Origin: RYN-230 sp036509255
Lineage (GTDB): Bacteria > Actinomycetota > Actinomycetes > Streptosporangiales > Streptosporangiaceae
Assembly: GCA_036509255.1 (NCBI GenBank)
Contig: DATCFY010000084.1
Location: 1 to 60,966, forward strand
Direction: 5' to 3'
Length of the DNA stretch: 60,966 nucleotides
Shown here piece by piece: positions 33,738 through 42,000 of this stretch. Each line of letters begins with the position of its first letter. Position 1 is the first letter of the stretch. The position numbers were made by a program, and so were the translations under genes. Under the pieces are notes generated by a model. That model did not search any database. It saw nothing but the letters and a program-made list of their open reading frames with translations, and was not told the DNA's origin.

Positions 33738-34478
33738 CTAGCCGGGGGACCGGCAGACGACCAGGAAGACTGCGGCGTACTGGGCGGCGTAAGCGGCCAC
33801 GGTAAAGGCGTGGAACACCTCGTGGAACCCGAACCAGCCGGGCAGCGGGTCGGGCCGCCGCAGCGCGTAGACGACGCCGCCCAGGCTGTACAGGATCCCG
33901 CCCGCGGCGATCAGGAGGACCACGGCCAGCCCGGCGCCGCGGGCCAGCTGAGGCAGCACAGCCAGCGCGACCCAGCCCAGAGCCAGATACAGCGAGGTGT
34001 AGAGCCAGCGGGGCGCGTGCATCCAGGCCACCCGGAACACCGCCCCGGCGGCCGCGCCGACCCAGATCACCGCCAGCACCGCCGCCCGCACGTCACCGTG
34101 CAGTGCGAGGAGCGCCAGCGGCGTGTACGTTCCCGCGATGATCAGGTAGATGTTGGCGTGGTCACAGCGGTGCAGCAGGTCACGGACCCGCGCGGAACCA
34201 GGCCGGCGGGGGTAGGCAGCCCGGTGGTAAGCAGCCCGGAGGTAGGCGGCCCGGTGGTAGGCGGCCCGGTGGTAGGCAGCGGAGACGCCGAACAGCAGGG
34301 CCGAGGTGACCGCGTACACGGCTGCCCCCAGCCGGGCCGTCGGTCCCGGGGCCAGGGCCACCAGGACCCCGCCCGCGGCGAGCGCCAGCGGGAAAGCCCC
34401 GGCATGCAGCGCACCGCGCAGCCGGGGAACCTGGTCAGGCACGGCCGCGACGGGCTTCTGGACGACATCGTGTGCCAT
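33738..34478 (-). CDS. PAQR/hemolysin III-family membrane protein with repeated His loop
   Basis: 246 residues with seven TM helices. Family motifs: GALHAGAFPLALAAGGVLVA, SALLFGVSAAYHR, then RCDHANIYLIIAGTYTPLAL and GFHEVFHAFTVAAYAAQ; the three His of these segments make the intramembrane zinc site. Between YHR and the next helix a tandem repeat (AAYHR, AAYLR, AAYHR, AAYPR) adds about 18 residues that other members lack, repeating the metal-proximal Tyr-His. Function may be ceramidase-like hydrolysis or membrane homeostasis; true haemolysis is unlikely. GAGGGGAAG lies upstream of ATG. Confidence 0.88.
   Translation of the reverse strand: MAHDVVQKPVAAVPDQVPRLRGALHAGAFPLALAAGGVLVALAPGPTARLGAAVYAVTSALLFGVSAAYHRAAYHRAAYLRAAYHRAAYPRRPGSARVRDLLHRCDHANIYLIIAGTYTPLALLALHGDVRAAVLAVIWVGAAAGAVFRVAWMHAPRWLYTSLYLALGWVALAVLPQLARGAGLAVVLLIAAGGILYSLGGVVYALRRPDPLPGWFGFHEVFHAFTVAAYAAQYAAVFLVVCRSPG
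34214..34278. repeat. 15-bp tandem repeat in the PAQR gene
   Basis: Four to five copies of a 15-bp unit near GGTAGGCGGCCCGGT, in frame, each coding AAYHR or a one-residue variant. Confidence 0.8.
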
Positions 34479-34563
34479 CCGCTTCCCCTCAGGCCCTCGA
34501 TGTTACTCAGTAGTAGCCTACTGCGGCGAGCTCATCCCGGGCCCTCAGGGGCCCTGTGATACC

Positions 34564-35682
34564 TCACACACGCTGGAACTCCAGCACGCGGTAGGGCATC
34601 ACCCCGGGCACCGGAGTGTCCCGGACCAGGTCGTAACCCTCCGGGCCCAGCAGCGCCTCGTGCTCGGCCCGGGTGCGCTCCCGCCCGCCCAGCACCATCA
34701 TCATGATCAGGTCCATCAGGTGGGCCAGGGACGGCTCCGGGCCGTCCGGGAGCACCCAGTCGATCACCATGAGCCCGCTGCCAGGCCGGCTCGCGCGGTG
34801 GCAGTTGCGGACGATCGTGCGCGCGCGATCGTCATCCCAGTTGTGCAGGATCTGGCTCAGCACATACAGGTCACCACCGGGGGGGACCTCGCGCAGAAAG
34901 TCGCCGGCCACGAGCTCCACGCGGTCGCCCACCCCCGCCCCGGCCAGGTACCCGGTGGCCTCGGTCAGCGCTTCGCCACGGTCCATCAGCACCCCGCGCG
35001 CATCCGGAAGACCCCGGAGCAGGTAGGCCAGCAGGGTCCCGCGGCTGCCGCCCACGTCGACGATGCGGCCGGAAGCCAGCGGCCGGAAACTGGCCTGGGT
35101 GAGCTGGTCCACCATCATCCCGGTGACCCGGCCCATGGCCCGGGCGAACCAGGCCGCCTCCTCCGGGTGCTGGCCGTAGTACTCGTAGATCCCGCCGGGC
35201 CCGGCCGGGTTGACGGGGTCAGGGCTGCGCACGACCTCCTCCAGCCGCCCGGCGCTCTGCCAGTGGGGCGGCCCCAGGAACCCGATCGCGACCCCCCGCG
35301 CGGACCCCTCGGCGTCGGTGCGCAGCAGATCGGCGGCGGGGGCCAGCGTGTACCGTCCCTCGTCGTCTTTGCGGACCAGCCCGTAGACAGCCGCCGCGGA
35401 CAGCAGCCGGGACAGTGGATCGGCGGCGGCGCCCACCCGGGACGCGAGCTCGCTGACCGTGAGCGGGCCGCCGGCCAGCTCGTCGGCGACCGCTAACCGG
35501 GCCAGGACCGTGACGACCTGGGCGGTCATCATGCCTTCGATCAGCAGGCCGAGCGGGCGGAAGGTCTCGCCGAGCTGCGCGGCGTACAAGGACATGTCTC
35601 CCGGCGCGGGTTTCCCGGGCACGGCGCTGTCGGGCACGGCGCTGTCGGGCAGGGCGTCCTCGGGCAGGGCGCTGTCGGGCAC
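34564..35682 (-). CDS. SAM-dependent O-methyltransferase
   Basis: 372 residues of the dimerising small-molecule O-methyltransferase family. The N-terminal dimerisation/winged-helix region (TVLARLAVADELAGGPLTVS, DPLSRLLSAAAVYGLVRKDD) leads to the SAM-binding motif RIVDVGGSRGTLLAYLLR, Asp-containing GVLMDRGEAL, and the catalytic His in VLSQILHNWDDDRA. Such enzymes methylate phenolic natural products. GTG at 35682 is chosen because GAGGGGAG lies seven bases upstream; the frame is open to 35760. The first residues are PDSAL/PEDAL/PDSAV repeats of 15 bp. It stands alone; no biosynthetic cluster is visible. Confidence 0.88.
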   Translation of the reverse strand: MPDSALPEDALPDSAVPDSAVPGKPAPGDMSLYAAQLGETFRPLGLLIEGMMTAQVVTVLARLAVADELAGGPLTVSELASRVGAAADPLSRLLSAAAVYGLVRKDDEGRYTLAPAADLLRTDAEGSARGVAIGFLGPPHWQSAGRLEEVVRSPDPVNPAGPGGIYEYYGQHPEEAAWFARAMGRVTGMMVDQLTQASFRPLASGRIVDVGGSRGTLLAYLLRGLPDARGVLMDRGEALTEATGYLAGAGVGDRVELVAGDFLREVPPGGDLYVLSQILHNWDDDRARTIVRNCHRASRPGSGLMVIDWVLPDGPEPSLAHLMDLIMMMVLGGRERTRAEHEALLGPEGYDLVRDTPVPGVMPYRVLEFQRV

Positions 35683-36004
35683 GGCGGGGCTCCCCTCAGC
35701 GGGCCAGCGGAATGGCACGCGGAATGGACCGGAAATGGTGTTCCGCGACCTAGTCCACACGCCCGGGCGGTGCTTGTAAATGGCCTTCGCCGGCCTTGCG
35801 GCGCGGCGCGTCCGCGGCCTGCGGCGCCAGTGCGTTCGCGGCCTGCGGCGCCCGTGCGCCGGACGGCCTGCGGCGTCCGTGGGGGCGCCGGCCGGCCCGC
35901 CCAGATTTGGCGCGCGCTTTACACTTGGGAGAGACGGTCCGATGATGCCGGTGGCGTGGTGCGACGAGCAGCGCTAGTCGGCTCGGGGGGCCGGGAGGCG
36001 GAAC
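35683..36004. other. Divergent gap with GC-rich imperfect repeats
   Basis: The gap between the O-methyltransferase and the small membrane protein. From about 35795 to 35880 a unit near CGCGGCCTGCGGCGCC recurs at least three times with variation. TTTACACTTG near 35925 could contain a -10 for the plus-strand gene. No coding frame is supported. Confidence 0.4.
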
Positions 36005-36307
36005 ATGACGTCCGGGGTCAGCGTGATCGATGCGTGGGCGGGCGCCGCGTCCGCGTCCACGTCGGGATCCTTCACCATTGTCGACGCGGCCGTGATCTTC
36101 GTGGTGGCTCTCGTCCTGCTGACGGCGGGCGTGGCCATCGCGGGACGGCGCACCCGGCTGCTGGTCAGTCGGCCCCGGCTGCGGACCGCGCATAGCCGCC
36201 GGGTCCGCCGGGCTGCCATCGAGGACGTCGACGAGATCGAGCGGGATGCCAGGCGGTATGGCCGCCGCCGCCGCCCCACCCGCCAGGAAGAAACCGACGA
36301 CCTCTAG
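36005..36307 (+). CDS. Small single-pass membrane protein
   Basis: 100 residues from ATG 36005 with GGGAGGCGG upstream. A short Ser/Ala N-terminus leads to one TM helix (TIVDAAVIFVVALVLLTAGV) and a basic, then mixed-charge cytoplasmic tail (RTAHSRRVRRAAIEDVDEIE, then RRYGRRRRP). No family is recognised. It is convergent with the beta-propeller gene, with stops nine bases apart. Confidence 0.65.
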   Translation: MTSGVSVIDAWAGAASASTSGSFTIVDAAVIFVVALVLLTAGVAIAGRRTRLLVSRPRLRTAHSRRVRRAAIEDVDEIERDARRYGRRRRPTRQEETDDL

Positions 36308-36315
36308 GGCGGGTT

Positions 36316-37947
36316 CTAGGACCGGTTCGGCACGCGGCGCCAGACCAGCCAGCCGATCCCGCCCAGCACCGCCAGGCTGCCGACCACGATGGCCGCGATG
36401 GCGCCACCGGACAGGGGCGGCGAGGGCGCGTCGGCGCCGGGCTGGTCCGCTGCGCTTGCGTGCCCCGACGGGCTGGGGCTGACCGGAGCGGAGCTGGCCG
36501 CGGCGGAGCTGGCCGCGGCGCCGGGGTGCGCGAACGTGACCACCCGGTTCCCGTCCGGGGCCAGCAGCAGGCCAGCTCCCACACTCGGGGTGGGGAAGTG
36601 GTTCGCCTCGGGGCCGTCGAGGAAGCCCTGCTGCCGGATGTGGCCGGTCTGCGGATTGAGGCCGTACAGGATGCCGCGTTGACTGATCGTCCAGACCAGG
36701 CCGCCGGCCACGATCGGCGGGCCGCCACCGGTGGGGGAACTCCACAGCATCCGCAGGCCCGGCGGTGACGACGTGGCGCCGACCGCCACGACCCCGGCGG
36801 CGCAGGGCAGGTACACCGTGTTGCCAGTCTCCGCCGCTGCGCCGCCGTCGACGTCCTCGCTGCACACCGGGCCCAGCGAGGCCAGCTGCGTGCCGATGCC
36901 ACCGAGATGCGCGCCATTGAGCAGGTAGGCGATGCGGGACTTCCCGGCGATCAGCACCCGCCCGTCGGGCAGCAGCGCCGGCTCGGCGGACATGTCCAGA
37001 TCCCGGGAGTTGTTCGCCGCCCAGTTACTGGGCGCGAAGTACTGCAGCAACCGCATCGAGGACGACAGCTCGAGGACCGAATCGCTGTCGTCGTAGCCAC
37101 GCGAGGCGTTGTACACCGAGCCGTTGCCGGCGCTGACCCAGACGTGGCCATCGCTGTCTACGGCCGGCGCGGCCCCGCCCATCCAGACCGCGCCCTGAGA
37201 CTGGCCGGCCTTCCCGTCCACGGTGAAGATCGAGGGGGCCCCGCCGGTCTCCGCGACGGACACCACCCGCCCGCGGTAGGTCGCGCAATCCCCGTCGTTG
37301 CCGCCGAAGCCGAACACCACCCGGCCGCCGGCCAGGGCCAGGCCGGTGCGCTGGAGCAGCGCCGCGGTGTTCGCGCCGGGCGGGTCCACGTCCCGGGTCA
37401 TCTCAACCCGGCCGGTCGCCGTGCTCAGGCCGGCCAGCACATGGGCCGGGTGGCCGTGGGCCAGCTCGTCGGCCACCACGAAGATCTCGGCCCGGGCCGG
37501 GTCGATGACCGGGGTGCCGGTGATCCCGACCGTGGGGGTGATGTCGCCACAGGGCAGCGAGCTGGCCGGGACCGGGGTGGCCAGGTGCCGGGACCAGATC
37601 ACCTTCCCGGTCCTGGCGGACAGCGCGTACACCGTGTCCTTCTCGGTGGCCACGTAGACCCGGTGGCCCAGCACCAGCGGCTCGCCGTAGGTGTAGCCGT
37701 CGAGCGCGGGCGAGGACCAGGCCTGGGACGTCGTGTCAAACGTGCCCTGGGACACGGCCACGCCACGGCCGGCCGGGTCGCCGTGGTACACGGTCCACGA
37801 GCCTGTGGGGGAACTGCCGGTGGGGGTGGAACTGGGGCTGGTCGTGGTGGCGGTGACCGCGCCAGCGGATCCGGCCGCAGCCATCCAGAGCGCGGCGGTC
37901 AGGCCAGCGAGCCACCCGGCCGTCCGCACCGCCAGGCTGCTGCGCAT
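36316..37947 (-). CDS. PQQ-like beta-propeller protein anchored at the cell surface
   Basis: 543 residues from ATG 37947. A signal peptide (RTAGWLAGLTAALWMAAAGS) is followed by a Ser/Thr linker and a repeat domain of propeller blades: PLVLGHRVYVATEKDTVYAL with SARTGKVIWSRHL, VIDPARAEIFVVADEL, DSDGHVWVSAGNGSVYNASR, VYLPCAAGVVAVGA and LVWTISQRGILYGLNPQTG. A Pro/Ser-rich stalk and a C-terminal TM helix (GGAIAAIVVGSLAVLGGIGW) with RRVPNRS end the protein, so the propeller faces outside. Blades of this PQQ-like type need not bind PQQ; no dehydrogenase active site is evident. It is 30 bases downstream of the amine oxidase on the same strand. Confidence 0.85.
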   Translation of the reverse strand: MRSSLAVRTAGWLAGLTAALWMAAAGSAGAVTATTTSPSSTPTGSSPTGSWTVYHGDPAGRGVAVSQGTFDTTSQAWSSPALDGYTYGEPLVLGHRVYVATEKDTVYALSARTGKVIWSRHLATPVPASSLPCGDITPTVGITGTPVIDPARAEIFVVADELAHGHPAHVLAGLSTATGRVEMTRDVDPPGANTAALLQRTGLALAGGRVVFGFGGNDGDCATYRGRVVSVAETGGAPSIFTVDGKAGQSQGAVWMGGAAPAVDSDGHVWVSAGNGSVYNASRGYDDSDSVLELSSSMRLLQYFAPSNWAANNSRDLDMSAEPALLPDGRVLIAGKSRIAYLLNGAHLGGIGTQLASLGPVCSEDVDGGAAAETGNTVYLPCAAGVVAVGATSSPPGLRMLWSSPTGGGPPIVAGGLVWTISQRGILYGLNPQTGHIRQQGFLDGPEANHFPTPSVGAGLLLAPDGNRVVTFAHPGAAASSAAASSAPVSPSPSGHASAADQPGADAPSPPLSGGAIAAIVVGSLAVLGGIGWLVWRRVPNRS

Positions 37948-37976
37948 CGTCAAAGACTAGCCACGGCGCACCGCGC

Positions 37977-39950
37977 TCAGCCGGTCCCGGCGGCTTCCCC
38001 GCCCGGGTGGCAGCCGGAATTCGCGTCCGGGGGCACGTCAAGGGCCGGATTACGATCGAAGAACCCGAACGGCTTGAGCCAGAACGACACCGTATCCACC
38101 GGCATGACCGGCCAGTCCTCGGGCCGGGTGATGTGGTGGATGCCGAACACGTACCAGAGCACCACGTCGACGTTCTCGATCGGGCGGTTCTGCGCGGTCC
38201 AGACGGGCAGGCCGGTATCCGTGGCGCTCTGGGTGGGGAAGTCGCCGCACGGCCAGCGCTCGTCAGCGTGGTACGGGGTGACCCACAGCGTGTGCTCGAT
38301 CACCCCGGCGCGCCGGAGCACGGCGGACGACGGGTCCAGCAGCGCCGGGAACGACCCGCCTGGCACTAGCTTGTAGCCGGTCGGGGTGCCGAGTGAGTTC
38401 GAGGCGTCCGTGCTTACGACCTTCCAGCCGCGCTGGGTCTGCCAGTCGTAGTCCTGCTTGCCCTCCGCCTCGGTGCGCAGCGCGGTCTGGCGCAGTAGCA
38501 GGCCGAGGGCGTACGGGTCGCCCGGCCCCGGGCGGGCCGGCTCCGACTCGACTGCGTACACCGTGTTCGCTGGACCGTCCACGTCGAGGTCCAGCCGGGC
38601 CACGATGAAGTGCTGGTGGAACGGCGCGTAGGTGCGCTCGTCCACCACCGTGCCGTACGGCGACGGCTGGCCGTCCGGGAAGTGTGAGGTAACCATGATC
38701 CCGGTCGCGCGAACCGCGCACTCGATGTTGCCGTCCTGGTAGAAGCGCCAGTAGACCAGGTACTCGTAGTTGGCCACGGTGACGTGGAAGGACACCACGA
38801 GCCGCCGGGCGCGGCGCACCTCGGGGCCAAACTCGTGGTCGACGTGCTTCCACAGCACGCCGTTGTCCTCCTCGTGGATGCAGATGGCGTGCGGGATGCG
38901 CCGCGGCTCGCCCGCCGAGTCGTGCACGACGGCGTCGAGGTAGGTGATCTCGCCGAGGCAGTCACAGCCCCGCTCGAGCGAGGTGGTCATGAAGCCGAGT
39001 CCCCACTCGCCGATGTCGAACGCGGTCCGCCGGAAGTGGTCGGGAGTCGGATCCCGGTAGGGGACGACCATCTCCGCGAACGAGAGCCGGTGCGCGACCG
39101 GCCGCAGCCGCCCGGAGTCGCGGAACCCGACCGTGTGCAGGACTAGGCCCTCCCGGTAGTTGAAGCCGAGCCGCATCTCCCAGTTCTGCCAGCGCAGCAG
39201 GTGGCCGTCCAGCTGGAACGAGACGCCTTCTGGCTGGCTGATCTCCAGCGCCGCCACCTCGCGCAGCGGCATCGGGATCAGTTTCGGCAGGTACTCGCCC
39301 ATCACCGGGGGCAGCCCGGCGGAGTCCGCGTGGTCCTCGATCTCCAGCAGGGTCATCCGGTTGAGATCCACGATCGGATGCAGCCCGCTGAGGTGGTGCG
39401 CGTACGGATTACCCTGCTCACTGCCGCGGTACCAGACGTCTGCCCAGCCCAGCCGGAGGCCACGGTAGCGTGGCGGCACCAGGTCCGCGCCAAAGGCCCA
39501 GAGATCGGTGAGGATGCGAGAATGATCAGTGATGCCGCGCCGGGCGATCGCCGCGGCCAGCGCCGGGTCGCTGCGCAGCATCTCGTCGCACTCGTGCCAT
39601 TCGTCCAGGGTGATGTTCGGCTGCTGGCCGGGAAGCGGCTCCCAGGCGGTCACCGCGTCCCCGTCCAGCGACACCACCGCGCGGTAGGCATGGCCGTCGT
39701 CCCGGTTCCAGCACACGGCCAGCGCCTCGCGGGGCGGCGCCTGCCCGGACGGCGCCTGGTCGCCCGGCGCCTGGCCGGCCGGCGAGCTCAGGGCGTCCTT
39801 GGGCGGCTCGCGCAGTTCGATCGAGGCGATGCGCCACCGCTCCCTGACCTCCCGGTCGCGCCGCAGCACCAAAGCCACCTGCCGGAACTCATCCGCGCTC
39901 AGCGGGTCAAGTGGGTGCCGTGCCTGCACAGGCTGCTCCAGGGTGCTCAC
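37977..39950 (-). CDS. Copper amine oxidase (primary amine oxidase)
   Basis: 657 residues, normal for the family. The Tyr that becomes topaquinone is in HVTVANYEYLVYWRFYQDG, about residue 395; copper His are in FHQHFIVARLDLDVDG and a later His in IHHITRPEDWPVMPVD; catalytic Asp region is YLDAVVHDSAGEPRR. It oxidises primary amines to aldehyde, NH3 and H2O2. No signal peptide is seen, so the enzyme is probably cytosolic. GTG at 39950 is preferred, six bases after GGAGG, over TTG at 39953. A surface loop near residue 60 holds GQAP/DQAP/GQAP repeats. It is divergent from the HAD gene, and may share a transcript with the propeller protein. Confidence 0.93.
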   Translation of the reverse strand: MSTLEQPVQARHPLDPLSADEFRQVALVLRRDREVRERWRIASIELREPPKDALSSPAGQAPGDQAPSGQAPPREALAVCWNRDDGHAYRAVVSLDGDAVTAWEPLPGQQPNITLDEWHECDEMLRSDPALAAAIARRGITDHSRILTDLWAFGADLVPPRYRGLRLGWADVWYRGSEQGNPYAHHLSGLHPIVDLNRMTLLEIEDHADSAGLPPVMGEYLPKLIPMPLREVAALEISQPEGVSFQLDGHLLRWQNWEMRLGFNYREGLVLHTVGFRDSGRLRPVAHRLSFAEMVVPYRDPTPDHFRRTAFDIGEWGLGFMTTSLERGCDCLGEITYLDAVVHDSAGEPRRIPHAICIHEEDNGVLWKHVDHEFGPEVRRARRLVVSFHVTVANYEYLVYWRFYQDGNIECAVRATGIMVTSHFPDGQPSPYGTVVDERTYAPFHQHFIVARLDLDVDGPANTVYAVESEPARPGPGDPYALGLLLRQTALRTEAEGKQDYDWQTQRGWKVVSTDASNSLGTPTGYKLVPGGSFPALLDPSSAVLRRAGVIEHTLWVTPYHADERWPCGDFPTQSATDTGLPVWTAQNRPIENVDVVLWYVFGIHHITRPEDWPVMPVDTVSFWLKPFGFFDRNPALDVPPDANSGCHPGGEAAGTG

Positions 39951-40021
39951 CAATCGCCTCCACGTGTGCGCTCAGCCAGTCTGGCCCGGCCCCGTAACCT
40001 GACTACCCCCGGGGTTGCCAC

Positions 40022-40672
40022 TTGATCCAGTCTGCGGAGACCTCCCTGGCCCGGAAGCCGGGCGGCCCGGTCGGCTTCGACCTGGACCTGACCCTGATCG
40101 ACTCCCAGCCGGCGATCCTGGCCGCCTGGACGGAAGTCGCCCGGGAGACCGGCCGTCCCGTCGATCTGGACTCCGTCACCCAGCGGATGGGCATCAAGCT
40201 CGAGGACGAGGCAGCTTTCTGGTTCCCGGCGGGGGAACGCGACGCTGCCGCAGCTACCTACCGGCGGCACTACGTCCGGCTGGCCTCGCAACTGACCGCG
40301 CCGCTGCCTGGCGCAGCCCAGGCCCTCGTGGCGGTCCGGCAGGCCGGTGAGCTGGCCATCATCATCACCGCCAAGCATCCCATCTCGGTCGGGCCCAGCC
40401 TGATCGCCGCGGGACTGGAGGCCGACGACCTCTACACGCATGTGTACGGGCCGGAGAAGGCTGCCGTGCTCACCCAGGTCGGGGCGGCGGTGTACGTCGG
40501 GGACGCCCCGGCCGACATGGGCGCCGCGGCTGCAGCGGGCGCGCACGCGGTCGGGGTGACCACGGGATCGTTCAGCGCCGCGGACCTGCGCGCGGCCGGC
40601 GCGGAGGTGGTCCTGGACTCGCTGCGCGAGTTCCCGCCCTGGTACGCCGCCTTCCGCGCTACCCGGGACTGA
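40022..40672 (+). CDS. HAD-superfamily phosphatase (phosphoglycolate phosphatase-like)
   Basis: 216 residues. The nucleophile motif is FDLDLTLIDSQPA, motif II is IIIITAKHPIS (Thr in TAK), motif III Lys in YGPEKAAVL, and motif IV is YVGDAPADMGAAAAAG. The cap is a short helical insert after motif I. It hydrolyses a small phosphate ester in the cytosol. TTG at 40022 is the only start in a sensible place; conserved sequence begins about 17 codons later, so the start is uncertain. The stop codon sits in the first unit of a 31-bp tandem repeat. Confidence 0.88.
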   Translation: MIQSAETSLARKPGGPVGFDLDLTLIDSQPAILAAWTEVARETGRPVDLDSVTQRMGIKLEDEAAFWFPAGERDAAAATYRRHYVRLASQLTAPLPGAAQALVAVRQAGELAIIITAKHPISVGPSLIAAGLEADDLYTHVYGPEKAAVLTQVGAAVYVGDAPADMGAAAAAGAHAVGVTTGSFSAADLRAAGAEVVLDSLREFPPWYAAFRATRD

Positions 40673-40757
40673 CGCCGCCCTCCGCGCCACCGGCCGGGAC
40701 TGACGCGGCCCTCCGCGCCACCGCGGGGGACTGACGCGGCCCTCCGGGCCGTCCTCC
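40665..40757. repeat. 31-bp tandem repeat starting at the HAD stop codon
   Basis: Three units begin GGGACTGACGC at 40665, 40696 and 40727, a period of exactly 31 bases; the third is partial. The first contains the gene's TGA (40670-40672), and the next two repeat Arg-Asp-stop. There are no spacers and no palindrome, so this is not a CRISPR. Confidence 0.85.
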
Positions 40758-40842
40758 GGGGACCAAGGGCCCTGTGAGCCCGGCACGCGTCGAGTCAGGC
40801 TGGCCTTACCGTAACGGCAGAACCCAGAGAGGCGGCGCGGCG

Positions 40843-42000
40843 ATGACGGTCCCCGCTCAGTTGAGGCACCCTGCACCCGCGCGGCCCGCGCCCCCGCGGC
40901 CTGCGGTGGACTTCAGCCAGCGCCCGATGCTGGTCTTCTGGGAAACCACCGGGGCCTGCCTGCTGGCCTGTCGGCACTGCCGGGCCAGTGCCACCACCCA
41001 GCCCCCGCCCGGCGAGCTCAGCCATGCGGAGGGCCGGGCCGTGATCGACCAGGTGGCCGGCTTCGGGCGGCCCTACCCGATCCTCGTGTTCACCGGCGGT
41101 GACTGCCTGCTCCGGCCCGACCTGTTCGACCTTGTGGCGTACGCGACCTCGCGGGGCGTGCCGGTCTGCTTGTCCCCATCGGTCACGCCGTTGCTCACCC
41201 CGGCCATGATCGAGCGGATAGCGGGGTCCGGCACCCGGGCCGTGTCGGTCAGCCTGGACGGGGCCTGCGCGGCCACCCACGACGGGATCCGCGGCATTCC
41301 CGGCCACTTCGTCCAGACCGTCCAGGCCATCCGGGACCTCGTGGCGGCCGGTCTGACCGTCCAGGTCAACACCACCGTGATGAACCGCAACGTGGTTGAG
41401 CTGCCCCGGATCGCGGCCTTGCTGGCCGAGGCGGGCGTGCACATGTGGGAAGTCTTCTTCCTGGTCCAGGTGGGCCGCGGGGTCAGTACCGCCGCCCTCC
41501 CCGCGGCCGGGCACGAGGATGTCTGCCACTTCCTCTACGACGCGTCCCGCTACGGGTTCGTGGTACGCACCGTGGAGGCCCCGTTCTTCCGCCGCGTGGT
41601 CGCGGTCCGCCGGGCTGGCCAGCCGGCGCCGCGCAGCACGCTGTACACCCGGCTGTCCGGTGAACTGGGGGACCTGCTCGGGCCGCCTGGCCGGCCGCCG
41701 AGCGCGCACACCGCACCCACCCGGGACGGCAAGGGCATCCTGTTCATCTCCCACGACGGCGAGGTGTACCCGGCCGGGTTCCTGCCACTCAGCCTGGGCA
41801 GCGTCCGCGACCGCCCGCTCCGCGACATCTACACCGGGGACCCGGTACTGCGGTCGATCCGGGCCGCCCAGTTCACCGGGCGCTGCGGCCGGTGCGAGTA
41901 CGCGGACCTGTGCGGTGGATCACGCGCGCGCGCCTACGCCGCGACCGGTGACCCGCTCGGTGAGGACCCGGCCTGCCCCTACCAGCCCGCCGCCTGCTGA
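40843..42000 (+). CDS. Radical SAM/SPASM-domain protein
   Basis: 385 residues. The [4Fe-4S] radical SAM motif is C39-LLA-C43-RH-C46 in TGACLLACRHCRASA; GGD-like LVFTGGDCLLRP and SVSLDGACAATHDGIRG follow. The C-terminus has the SPASM cysteines (GRCGRCEYADLCGGSRARAY to ACPYQPAAC) for a second cluster. The order resembles the TIGR04053 type near haem/mycofactocin-like maturases, whose substrate is unknown. No small peptide gene is evident just before it. Its TGA overlaps the nitronate monooxygenase ATG (TGATG), so the pair is cotranslated. An RBS-like AGAGAGG lies upstream of ATG 40843. Confidence 0.88.
   Translation: MTVPAQLRHPAPARPAPPRPAVDFSQRPMLVFWETTGACLLACRHCRASATTQPPPGELSHAEGRAVIDQVAGFGRPYPILVFTGGDCLLRPDLFDLVAYATSRGVPVCLSPSVTPLLTPAMIERIAGSGTRAVSVSLDGACAATHDGIRGIPGHFVQTVQAIRDLVAAGLTVQVNTTVMNRNVVELPRIAALLAEAGVHMWEVFFLVQVGRGVSTAALPAAGHEDVCHFLYDASRYGFVVRTVEAPFFRRVVAVRRAGQPAPRSTLYTRLSGELGDLLGPPGRPPSAHTAPTRDGKGILFISHDGEVYPAGFLPLSLGSVRDRPLRDIYTGDPVLRSIRAAQFTGRCGRCEYADLCGGSRARAYAATGDPLGEDPACPYQPAAC

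Noticed and set aside
40665..40757. Regular 31-bp repeats as a CRISPR array
   Set aside because: Units are directly adjacent with no spacers and no palindromic part, and no cas genes are nearby.
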